64,000 nt of DNA, taken from NCBI GenBank assembly GCA_017536205.1, contig JAFXHX010000001.1, positions 1-64,000 on the forward strand, in the 5' to 3' direction. How positions within the stretch are numbered: position 1 is the first letter of the stretch; each line of letters begins with the position of its first letter. This stretch comes from Clostridia bacterium (lineage in GTDB: Bacteria > Bacillota > Clostridia > Christensenellales > Borkfalkiaceae). This document shows, piece by piece, positions 24,705 through 33,046 of the stretch. Position numbers and translations under genes: made by a program. A model generated the notes under the pieces. That model was not told the DNA's origin, searched no databases, and saw nothing but the letters and a program-made list of their open reading frames with translations.

Positions 24705-26759
24705 ATGATTTCATATAATAAACAACATTATATAAAAGACGGCAAGGCTTGGTTTCCTATAATGGGCGAATATCAGTACTCTCGCCAAGATAAACGCTTT
24801 TGGAGTGACGGGCTTTCAAAAATGAAAGCGTGTGGGGTTGACGTTGTTGCTTCTTACGTTATTTGGCTTCATCACGAAGAAATTGAAGGCGTGTTTAAGT
24901 TCGACGGCAACCATTCTTTACGCGACTTTATTAAAGAAGTAAAAAAGCAAGGTATGCTTTTTTGTTTAAGAATAGGGCCTTGGATACACGGCGAAGTTAG
25001 AAACGGTGGGTTCCCCGACTGGATTTACACTAAAAACTGCGTTTTGCGTTCTAACGACGAAAAATATTTATATTACGTTGAGCGTTATTTTAAAAGGCTT
25101 TATAAAGAGTGTGAAGGTCTTTTTTATGAAGACGGTGGCCCTATATTTTCAATTCAAGTTGAAAACGAATATAGTCAATGGGGCTTTCAGTCCGAAACGG
25201 TTGGCGACGTTCACATAAACAAACTTATAGATATGCTAAACCAAATAGGCTATAAAGTTCCCGTTTATTACGCAACGGGTTGGGGAAAAGCGGCAGTTGG
25301 CAAGGCGCTTTCCGTTTGGGGTGGCTACCCCGAAGCCCCGTGGGAGCACGATAACGGCGAGTTAGAGCCTATGGGTGCATACGTTATTTCGTTTAACCCT
25401 AACGACGCTCATATCGGTTCAGACACCGGAACTAAAAACATAGCCGAAGACGTTAGAGATTATCCTTACCCCTTTTCTACCGTAGAACTAGGCGGTGGCA
25501 TACAAGTTACAAAGGTTAGGCGCCCCGTTGTTGAAAACGGCAAGGAAATAGGCGCGGTAGCCCTTTCTAAACTTGCTAGTGGCGCAGGCTCGCTTGGCTA
25601 TTACGTTTTCGGTGGTGGTTTTAACCCCGTTGGCAAACTTTCAACCTTTCAAGAATATAGGGTAGAAGAACCGATTGTTTCGGGGTTTTGTTGCGACCTT
25701 CCCGAAATTAACTACGACTTTCAAGCTCCGTTATCGCAGTACGGTAGTTACGGCGTTGGCTATAAAGATTTAAAACTTATTAACACTTTCGTTAAGGAGT
25801 TTGAAACTAAGTTATGCACTTCTAAAACCGTAATAAATAGCGATAACGCCGTATCTCCACTCGACCTTACTAGCCCACGCTATTCGTATAGGGAACTAAC
25901 TAGTGGTGGAAAGTTCTTATTCTTTAATAACTTCGTGCGCCGTTATAATCTTCCAAGCCGTGAGTTTAAAGTAACGCTCGATAACGGAAAAACCCAAACT
26001 TTATCGCTAAAAAACGGCGATTACGGTTGGTTTCCTATAAACTTTAATCTCGATGGTGGCGGAGTTATTAGGTTTACTAACACTTGCCCCCTTATGAAAG
26101 TTAACGGCGATTACGTTTTTTACGCCGTTAATAACGAGCCGTATTTTGTGGCAGACGCCGAAGATTTACAGGGCTTTAACAAAAATATTATTCTTATTAG
26201 CCGTAACGATGCGCTTAACGCGTTTAAGTTTAATTATCAAGGCAAAGAAAGGCTTATAATAACGAACGCAGAGATTTTTGAGCGTAACGGCGAACTTGTT
26301 TTGCAAGCAACTAGCGTTCCGTATTTAAAGGTTTACCCCGCGCTTGATAAAGCCCCTAACGGCTTTACTAAAATAGGCGAAGAACAAGGCTTTGAAGTTT
26401 ATTCAAGAAACGATAATTTCAGTTTAGAAATAAGCGCTGAAAAGGTAGCCGAAACTAGCGAGTTTTTAGAGTATAGCCTTAACGTTTTAGGTGATAATAG
26501 CGCATTTATTACAATTGATTACGCAGGCGATAGTTTAGACCTTTTTGCAAACGGAAAAAAGGTAAACGACCACTTCTATACGGGCGTTCCGTTTAAGGTT
26601 GGTCTTTCTCATCACGGCAAAGAAGGTTTGTCGTTTAAGATCTATCCGCACTTTGATAGCGATTTTAAATACCTTCAATACCCGTTAAAAACCCAAAACG
26701 GCAAAGCACTTAAACTTAATAAAGTAACGGCGGTTAAACTAATAGAATATGTTTTATAA
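24705..26759 (+). CDS. GH35-family beta-galactosidase-like protein
   Basis: 684 residues, no signal peptide. The N-terminal TIM barrel shows the GH35 segments PIMGEYQYSR, FCLRIGPWIHGEVRNGGFPD and, with the acid/base Glu, GPIFSIQVENEYSQWG; ELGGGIQ near residue 265 is a candidate for the nucleophile region. C-terminal beta-sandwich domains follow (about 380-684). Family members release terminal beta-galactose from oligosaccharides. AGGAG lies eight bases before the ATG, but the gene follows a terminator by only about 10 bases, so it depends on read-through or an embedded promoter that I did not find. Confidence 0.82.
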   Translation: MISYNKQHYIKDGKAWFPIMGEYQYSRQDKRFWSDGLSKMKACGVDVVASYVIWLHHEEIEGVFKFDGNHSLRDFIKEVKKQGMLFCLRIGPWIHGEVRNGGFPDWIYTKNCVLRSNDEKYLYYVERYFKRLYKECEGLFYEDGGPIFSIQVENEYSQWGFQSETVGDVHINKLIDMLNQIGYKVPVYYATGWGKAAVGKALSVWGGYPEAPWEHDNGELEPMGAYVISFNPNDAHIGSDTGTKNIAEDVRDYPYPFSTVELGGGIQVTKVRRPVVENGKEIGAVALSKLASGAGSLGYYVFGGGFNPVGKLSTFQEYRVEEPIVSGFCCDLPEINYDFQAPLSQYGSYGVGYKDLKLINTFVKEFETKLCTSKTVINSDNAVSPLDLTSPRYSYRELTSGGKFLFFNNFVRRYNLPSREFKVTLDNGKTQTLSLKNGDYGWFPINFNLDGGGVIRFTNTCPLMKVNGDYVFYAVNNEPYFVADAEDLQGFNKNIILISRNDALNAFKFNYQGKERLIITNAEIFERNGELVLQATSVPYLKVYPALDKAPNGFTKIGEEQGFEVYSRNDNFSLEISAEKVAETSEFLEYSLNVLGDNSAFITIDYAGDSLDLFANGKKVNDHFYTGVPFKVGLSHHGKEGLSFKIYPHFDSDFKYLQYPLKTQNGKALKLNKVTAVKLIEYVL

Positions 26760-26764
26760 AATAA

Positions 26765-26793
26765 AAAAACTCCCACGAAAAGTGGGGGTTTTT
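26765..26793. terminator. Bidirectional terminator between convergent genes
   Basis: AAAAACTCCCAC / GTGGGGGTTTTT hairpin between the GH35 stop and the uppP stop. Confidence 0.85.
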
Positions 26794-27628
26794 ATATGCA
26801 TAAAAAGTAAATTACAACAACTGCGCCTAAAATAATTCGGTAAACGCCAAACGGAATAAAGGTGTTTTTCTTAACGAACGCCATAAGAAGTTTTACAACT
26901 AGTAGCGAAACTAAAAAGGCAACCACCGAGCCTATTACTATTGCAAGCGTTTCAACGCCAAGTAGCGTTCCACCGGCTAGCAAAAACTTAACAATTTTAA
27001 GTAGACTATAACCAAGCATTACGGGAACTGCTAAAAAGAACGTAAACTCTGCAGCCGTCGTTCTTGAAACGCCCAAGATTAGCGCACCTATTATAGTTGC
27101 GCCCGAGCGTGAAGTTCCTGGAATTATTGCAAGAACTTGAAAAAGTCCTATTAAAAAAGCAGTTTTAAATGAAAGGCTTTCAAGCGACGTTATTTTTGGA
27201 GTTTTAGTTTTATTCGTTTTTTCAATTATAATAAATAGCACGCCGTAAACTATAAGCGCCGTTGCTATAACGTAAGGGCCGTGCAAATAACTTTCAACCA
27301 CGTCGTCAAAGAGTACGGCTATAACGCCTGGAATACACGCCACAATTACTTTTAGCCACACGTTAAGCGTTTCTTTTTTCCAAAGTGGTTTGCCGTTTTC
27401 AACTTTAATAGGCACCATTTTATTAAAAAACGCAACTATAACTGCAAGTATTGCCCCAAGTTGAATAACTATAAAAAAGGTTTCTTTAAACGCTTCGCTA
27501 CCTTTTAGGTGAATAAACTGGTCAACGAGTAGCATATGCCCCGTGCTTGAAACGGGAAGCCACTCCGTAACCCCTTCAATAATACCTAAAAATATAATTT
27601 TTAAAACTTCAATAAAATCCATAACCAT
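26792..27628 (-). CDS. uppP: Undecaprenyl-diphosphatase (UppP/BacA)
   Basis: Polytopic membrane enzyme of about 278 residues with the family signatures GIIEGVTEWLPVSSTGH near the N-terminus and PGTSRSGATIIGAL in the middle; about eight hydrophobic helices. It recycles undecaprenyl diphosphate to the monophosphate carrier needed for peptidoglycan and surface polysaccharides. Three possible ATGs lie at 27643, 27628 and 27622. A TTGACA box overlaps the upstream region, so one of the two inner ATGs is more likely. Confidence 0.95.
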   Translation of the reverse strand: MVMDFIEVLKIIFLGIIEGVTEWLPVSSTGHMLLVDQFIHLKGSEAFKETFFIVIQLGAILAVIVAFFNKMVPIKVENGKPLWKKETLNVWLKVIVACIPGVIAVLFDDVVESYLHGPYVIATALIVYGVLFIIIEKTNKTKTPKITSLESLSFKTAFLIGLFQVLAIIPGTSRSGATIIGALILGVSRTTAAEFTFFLAVPVMLGYSLLKIVKFLLAGGTLLGVETLAIVIGSVVAFLVSLLVVKLLMAFVKKNTFIPFGVYRIILGAVVVIYFLCI

Positions 27629-27696
27629 AATATAGTCTAGCATAAAAGGTGGCTGGTGTCAAACGCCACTTTAATAGTATTATTAGCGTTAAAACT

Positions 27697-27721
27697 AAAA
27701 AAGCACCAAACGGCGCTTTTT
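27697..27721 (-). terminator. Terminator after the SDR gene
   Basis: Imperfect AAAAGCGCC / GGTGCTTTTTT hairpin on the minus strand directly past the SDR stop codon. Confidence 0.65.
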
Positions 27722-28508
27722 ATTTTAATATTTTTTTAATTATAAACGTTTGAAGTTTTTTAGGAAGGGCGTTTAAAAGTAGCAAAAGCCCGTTTCTATT
27801 AACGTTATAAACGTAGCGTGGTCGCTTTGAATTAACTATTTTTAGCGAAACGCTAGCAATCTTTTCAGGCTTAACGCTTTTTGCTTCAACGCTAGTAACA
27901 ACCTTTTTAAATCTTTCGGCGTTGCAAGTATATAATTTAGTTTCGCTAATAAACTTATCTAGTTCGGTGGTAGAAACGTTTAAAAGCCCCGTTTCTACTG
28001 CGCCTGCCCTTATTACCGAAACGCTTATATCAAGCAGTTGCACTTCCATTCTTAGTGAATAAGCGTATTTATCTAGTGCCGACTTGGTTATTGCGTAAAC
28101 GCCCGTAAAAGGCAAAGGGTCAAGGGGCGCAAGTTCGCTTGTGGTAATTATTATTTTACCGCCTTTAAGTAGGGGAATAAGCGCCTTGTTAAGCCTGTAA
28201 ACGCCAAAAAGGTTAACGTTAAAGGCACTTATAAATCGTTGCTCGCTCATTTCAACAAGCGAATCTAAAACGTAAACGCCAGCGTAGTGAATAACGGCCT
28301 TTATAACGGGCGTTATTTTCTCAATTTCGCTAGTGGCGTTTAAAACGCTTTGCTCGCTAGTAACGTCAACTTCAATAGGTATTATTCCGTCTTCTTTATC
28401 AAAAACTTTTTTATCGAGCGCAAACACCGTATAACCACGGCTTGCAAGCAATTTACAAGTAGCCCTGCCCATACCACCGTATGCGCCTGTAACAACAACG
28501 TATTCCAT
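27720..28508 (-). CDS. Short-chain dehydrogenase/reductase
   Basis: 262-residue classical SDR: N-terminal VTGAYGGMGRATCKLL nucleotide motif (TGxxxGxG), the HYAG segment (usually NNAG) near residue 75, catalytic Ser-Tyr-Lys with YAITKSALD near 139, and a VIRAGAVETG segment. It uses NAD(P)H to reduce or oxidise an unknown alcohol or keto substrate. The C-terminus (about 225-262; NALPKKLQTFIIKKILK) is hydrophobic-basic and may associate with membrane, as in some lipid-acting SDRs. Single gene, own terminator. Confidence 0.82.
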   Translation of the reverse strand: MEYVVVTGAYGGMGRATCKLLASRGYTVFALDKKVFDKEDGIIPIEVDVTSEQSVLNATSEIEKITPVIKAVIHYAGVYVLDSLVEMSEQRFISAFNVNLFGVYRLNKALIPLLKGGKIIITTSELAPLDPLPFTGVYAITKSALDKYAYSLRMEVQLLDISVSVIRAGAVETGLLNVSTTELDKFISETKLYTCNAERFKKVVTSVEAKSVKPEKIASVSLKIVNSKRPRYVYNVNRNGLLLLLNALPKKLQTFIIKKILK

Positions 28509-28591
28509 ATAAAAATTATAACACTAAAATTAAAAAAGAGCAACAAGGTTGCTTTAATAACTCAAAAGTAAAACTGCATAAAAGTTTGCTA

Positions 28592-28620
28592 TTGAAAACG
28601 GCTTAAAATTATGGTATATT
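28592..28620 (+). promoter_or_regulatory. Promoter of glpK
   Basis: -35 TTGAAA (28592-28597), 17-base spacer, -10 TATATT (28615-28620), then AAAGGAG and the ATG at 28638. Confidence 0.65.
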
Positions 28621-28637
28621 ATATAAAAGGAGTAATT

Positions 28638-30113
28638 ATGAAAAAGTACGTTTTAGCGCTTGATGAAGGAACGACTTCGTGTAGAGCCATTTTGTTTGAC
28701 GAAACGCTTAACGCAGTTGCCGTTTCGGGTAGCGAACTTGCCTGTTATTATCCAAAACCGGGTTGGGTTGAGCAAAACCCCGTTGATATTTACGCAAACC
28801 AGTATGCGTGTATGATGGAATGCCTTGCAAAAAGTGGCGTTTCTATAAGCGACGTTAAGGCGATAGGAATAACCAACCAACGTGAAACTACTATCGTTTG
28901 GGATAAGGCAACGGGTAGCCCTATATATAACGCAATAGTTTGGCAATGTAGAAGAACTGCCGATATTTGCAAAGAACTTTTGCCGTATAAAGACTATATT
29001 AAAACTACCACGGGTTTAGAGTTAGACGCATATTTTAGCGCAACCAAAATCAAGTGGATTTTAGATAACGTTGACGGGGCAAGGGAAAAAGCAGAGCGTG
29101 GCGAACTTTTATTCGGCACGGTTGATACTTGGCTAGTTTATAAACTTACGGGCGGTAAAGTTCACGTTACCGATTATTCTAACGCATCACGCACTATGCT
29201 TTTTAACATAAATAGTGGGGTATGGGACGATAAACTGCTTTCCATTTTAAATATTCCAAAGTCAATGCTACCCAAAGTAACTTCAAGTAGCGAGATTTAC
29301 GCCACCGTAAACGTTATGGGCGAAAACGTGCCTATCGCTTCGATTGTTGGCGACCAACAGTCTGCGCTATTTGGTCAAGGTTGCTTTTTTAAAGGCACGG
29401 CAAAATCTACTTACGGCACAGGATGTTTTTTACTTGCCAACACAGGTAGCGATAAAATTGACAGTAAAAACGGGCTTATAACCACCATTACCGCCAACGT
29501 TAAAGGCGAGCCTATAGAGTATGCGCTTGAAGGCTCGGTGTTCGTGGGTGGTGCAGTTATTAAATGGCTTAGAGATGAACTTAGAATTATAAGCGACAGT
29601 CGAGATAGCGAATATTACGCAACCAAGGTTAGCGATACGGGTGGGGTTTACGTCGTCCCCGCATTTTCAGGGCTTGGCGCACCTTACTGGGATATGGAAG
29701 CGCGTGGTACTATAACGGGAATTACTCGTGGAACTTCAAGGGCGCATATAATAAGGGCGGGGGTTGAGTCGATAGCGTACCAAACCAACGATTTAATAGA
29801 AGCAATTAACAAAGAGCAGGGCTATAACTTAACTGAATTAAGGGTTGACGGTGGCGCATCAAACAACGGCTTTTTAATGCAATTTCAAGCCGACGTTTCA
29901 TCAGTAACCGTATTAAAACCCGAAAACTCCGAAGCAACTGCGCTTGGCACGGCTATGCTTGCAGGTCTTGCAACGGGCGTGTTTGAAAGTAAAGCCCAAC
30001 TTTTAACGCTTATTAAAACGGGCGCAACTTACGTTTCTAATATTGATGAAAATAAAAGAAATGAACTTTTAAAAGGTTGGCAACGTGCCGTTAGAGCGTG
30101 CCGTGTAAAGTAA
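28638..30113 (+). CDS. glpK: Glycerol kinase
   Basis: 491-residue FGGY-family kinase with [16 protein letters not shown] at the N-terminus, [40 protein letters not shown] and the C-terminal [18 protein letters not shown]. This combination is diagnostic for glycerol kinase. The ATG at 28638 is preferred over an upstream in-frame codon because of the well-placed AAAGGAG. It makes glycerol-3-phosphate. No glpF or glpD is adjacent, but the next gene 9 bases downstream encodes a lipase-like hydrolase that could supply glycerol. Confidence 0.95.
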   Translation: MKKYVLALDEGTTSCRAILFDETLNAVAVSGSELACYYPKPGWVEQNPVDIYANQYACMMECLAKSGVSISDVKAIGITNQRETTIVWDKATGSPIYNAIVWQCRRTADICKELLPYKDYIKTTTGLELDAYFSATKIKWILDNVDGAREKAERGELLFGTVDTWLVYKLTGGKVHVTDYSNASRTMLFNINSGVWDDKLLSILNIPKSMLPKVTSSSEIYATVNVMGENVPIASIVGDQQSALFGQGCFFKGTAKSTYGTGCFLLANTGSDKIDSKNGLITTITANVKGEPIEYALEGSVFVGGAVIKWLRDELRIISDSRDSEYYATKVSDTGGVYVVPAFSGLGAPYWDMEARGTITGITRGTSRAHIIRAGVESIAYQTNDLIEAINKEQGYNLTELRVDGGASNNGFLMQFQADVSSVTVLKPENSEATALGTAMLAGLATGVFESKAQLLTLIKTGATYVSNIDENKRNELLKGWQRAVRACRVK

Positions 30114-30122
30114 GGAGTTAAT

Positions 30123-31034
30123 ATGAAAATTATAGAAAAAAGCGTACTTTCCACAGATAAAATACACTATTTAAAAGGTAAACTATACGTTCCCGACGGC
30201 GATATTAAAGGCTATTTTCACGTTGTTCACGGCATGACCGAGCACATAGGTAGATATGATAACTTTTTAACCGTTTTAGCCGAGAACGGCTATCTTTCTT
30301 TTGCTTACGATAACCTTGGGCATGGAAATACTGCTACCTGTAAAGAAGAACTTGGCTATATCGCTAAAAAAGACGGTTATAACTACTTAGTAAACGACGT
30401 TGGCGCATTTTATAACGCCGTTTATGAAGAATACGGCGACCACCCCTATTACCTTATGGGGCATAGTATGGGTAGTTTTATAGTTAGGCTTGCAATTACA
30501 AAAAGCGTTATGCCAACCAAGGCAATTATTATGGGAACGGGTGGCAAAAACCCACTTGCAAACGTTGGGCTTTCAGTTATTAAAGTTTTAAAAGTTTTTT
30601 GTGGAGAAAAACACGTTTCTAAACTCATTGATAAAATGGCGTTCGGCTCGTATAACAACGCTTTTAAAAGCGAAAACCACAAAAGAAGTTGGCTAACGAG
30701 CGATAAAGATATTTGGGCTAAATACGATGCCGACCCCTTTTGCAATTACCGTTTCACCTTGTCTGCTATGCACGACCTTATAACGATGAACAAAAACTGC
30801 AACCTAAAACCGTGGTTTGAAAGCGTTAGCGATAAATTGCCTATATTTTTAGTTTCAGGCACGCTAGACCCCGTTGGCGAAAACGGAAAGGCCGTTACTT
30901 GGGTTTACGAAACGCTTAAAAGTTACGGCAAAAACGCAAGTTTAAAACTTTACGAAGGCGCTCGCCACGAAATACTTAACGATTTTTGCAAAGAACAAGT
31001 TATATTAGATATTTTAGAGTTTATTAGTAAATAA
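30123..31034 (+). CDS. Alpha/beta hydrolase, monoacylglycerol lipase/lysophospholipase type
   Basis: 303 residues with the serine-hydrolase lid-less core: oxyanion region VVHGMTEHIGRY, DNLGHGNT, nucleophile elbow GHSMGSF, the acid in SGTLDPVGE and the catalytic His in EGARHEILND. These match the Hydrolase_4 (PldB-like) subfamily that cleaves monoacylglycerols and lysophospholipids. No signal peptide, so cytoplasmic. Co-transcription with glpK (9-base gap) suggests the glycerol released is phosphorylated directly. Confidence 0.87.
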   Translation: MKIIEKSVLSTDKIHYLKGKLYVPDGDIKGYFHVVHGMTEHIGRYDNFLTVLAENGYLSFAYDNLGHGNTATCKEELGYIAKKDGYNYLVNDVGAFYNAVYEEYGDHPYYLMGHSMGSFIVRLAITKSVMPTKAIIMGTGGKNPLANVGLSVIKVLKVFCGEKHVSKLIDKMAFGSYNNAFKSENHKRSWLTSDKDIWAKYDADPFCNYRFTLSAMHDLITMNKNCNLKPWFESVSDKLPIFLVSGTLDPVGENGKAVTWVYETLKSYGKNASLKLYEGARHEILNDFCKEQVILDILEFISK

Positions 31035-31065
31035 AAAAAGGCTAACTTAAAAGTTAGCCTTTTTC
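31034..31065. terminator. Bidirectional terminator
   Basis: AAAAAAAGGCTAACTT / AAGTTAGCCTTTTT between the convergent hydrolase and CapD-like genes. Confidence 0.85.
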
Positions 31066-31071
31066 TACTAT

Positions 31072-32907
31072 TTATCTTTCATCTATAGTGTAGGTATCAA
31101 CGAGTTCTTTAACCGAATATTTCATACCATTACACTCGCCGTATGCCTCGGCGTAAAGTTTATCGAGCGTGGTCCAAAAGGTTTGCTCGTCAAAATCAAT
31201 GGGTTTTGCAATACTAATTTGACCGTTTGCCGTTTTTTGCAAGCCTTCTTCATCCATAAGGCGTTCTTCGTAAAGTTTTTCGCCTGGGCGAAGGCCCGTG
31301 CAAACGATATCGATATCAACGCCAGGCTCGTAGCCCGACATTTTTATAAGGTTAACTGCAAGTTCGTAAATCCTAACCGGCTCGCCCATATCTAACACAA
31401 ATATTTGCCCCGATTTAGCGTATGCGCCCGCTTGAAGAACTAGCGAAACTGCTTCTGGTATGGTCATAAAATATCTAACCATATCTTTATGAGTTACGGT
31501 AACGGGGCCACCTTCTGCTATTTGCTTTTTAAATAGGGGAATTACCGAGCCGTTCGAGCCTAAAACGTTACCAAACCTTACGGCAACGAAGTTAGTTTTG
31601 CTATGACGGCCAATCGCTTGAATAATCATTTCGCAAATGCGCTTTGTTGCGCCCATAATGTTGGTTGGGTTAACGGCTTTATCGGTTGATATTAAAACGA
31701 AAGTTTCAACCCCAAACTCGTCTGCACGCTTTGCAACGTTAAGCGTTCCAAAAACGTTGTTTTTAACGGCTTCGTTAGGGCTTTTTTCCATAAGCGGAAC
31801 GTGTTTGTGCGCCGCTGCGTGGAAAACTATTTGTGGTTTATATTCTCCAAACACCTTTTTAACTTTTTCGCTTTCGCGAACGTTTGCTATTAAAGTTACA
31901 AGGTCAAGTTCTTTATAATAACGCTTTAACTCTTGTTGTATTTCGTAAGCGTTATTTTCGTAGCAGTCAAGAATTATAAGTTGCCTTGGCTTAAACGACG
32001 CTATTTGACGGCAAAGTTCACTGCCTATCGAGCCACCGCCACCCGTAACGAGTACCACTTTGTTTTCAATGTAGCCTGCAATTTCTTGGTCGTTAATATC
32101 GCTTTGTTCTCTGCCTAAAAGGTCTTTCACGTCAACTTGACGAAGGTTTTTCATTGTAACCTTGCCGTTTGCAAGTTGATAAACGTCGGGAAGGGTTTTA
32201 ACAACGCAACCCGTTTTTTTACAACGCTTAACTATTTCGCCTACAATTTTTTTAGATATAGAAGGCATAGTTATAAATATTTCTTCAACGCTATATTTGT
32301 TTACGAGTTCTTCAACCTGATGCGTTGTTCCTGCAACTTTAACGCCACCTATATATTCGCCTTGCTTTTTAGGGTCGTCGTCGGCAACACAAACGGGAAT
32401 ATATTGAATATTATCAAGGGTATTCATTTCTTTAATAAGTTGAATACCTGCGCCACCGCCACCAACAATCATAACGTGGGTGCGCTTGTCTTTCTTATTT
32501 AAAATAGAGTGCCTTATTATTGAAAGCGTTTTTCTTGCAAGCATTAACACAGAAGTTGAAACGAAAGCAAAAATTAAAAAGCATAAAAGTTCTTTATAGG
32601 TTATAACGCTTTCGCTAGAAAGTAGCACGAAGAGTGCGTTAAACAGCCCGTCAACAAGCACGGCAAGAAGTATTAGTCCAACTTCGCGCACGCTTATCAT
32701 TCTAAAAATAATAGAATAATTGCCAAGGAAATAAAAGGCGCAAGTTAATATAACCACGTTAAGTAGCGTCCACACGACGACGGGGTAAGTAAGGCCTATA
32801 TGTCCGCCTTCTGCAATTATAGCAAACGCCGCCGAGAAGAATATGGCAATAACGTCGCCAAGAAGGGGAAAGAATATGTTTCACATTTTTACGTTAATTC
32901 TTTTCAC
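31072..32907 (-). pseudogene. CapD/FlaA1-like membrane nucleotide-sugar 4,6-dehydratase with in-frame TGA at codon 9
   Basis: The catalytic part is intact: a first Rossmann-like domain (VMIVGGGGAGIQLI), then the dehydratase domain with VTGGGGSIGSELCRQ and STDKAVNPTNIMGATKR. The open frame only starts at a GTG (32775) inside a membrane helix. Extending upstream in the same frame adds a further hydrophobic helix (DVIAIFFSAAFAII), then a TGA at 32881-32883, then eight codons back to a GTG at 32907 with AAAGGTGA correctly spaced. From that GTG the length is 611 residues, the usual size. The protein would convert UDP-GlcNAc-type sugars for surface polysaccharide. The stop may be a real mutation or a sequence error (TGG to TGA would give Trp). 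Confidence 0.7.
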
Positions 32908-33006
32908 AATTCACCTTTTGTGTTATGATTTATAATATTTTAGCCCAACACATTTTTATTTTAACATTATATTAAATTAAAGTCAATACGCAATTTTTGT
33001 AAAAAT

Positions 33007-33032
33007 AAAAGGCGGTAAAAGCCCGCCTTTTT
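33007..33032 (-). terminator. Terminator of the membrane pyrophosphatase gene
   Basis: AAAAAGGCGGGC...GCCGCCTTTTA-type hairpin on the minus strand, past the hppA stop. Confidence 0.7.
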
Positions 33033-33046
33033 GTTATGAACGAATA

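Noticed and set aside
32137..32502. 121-codon plus-strand frame
   Set aside because: Antisense to the well-supported CapD-like gene; no ribosome binding site; shadow of its codon usage.
32881..32883. TGA read as tryptophan genome-wide
   Set aside because: TGA ends the ferredoxin gene and forms ATGA gene junctions at 55320-55323 and 59417-59420, and Trp is encoded by TGG throughout.
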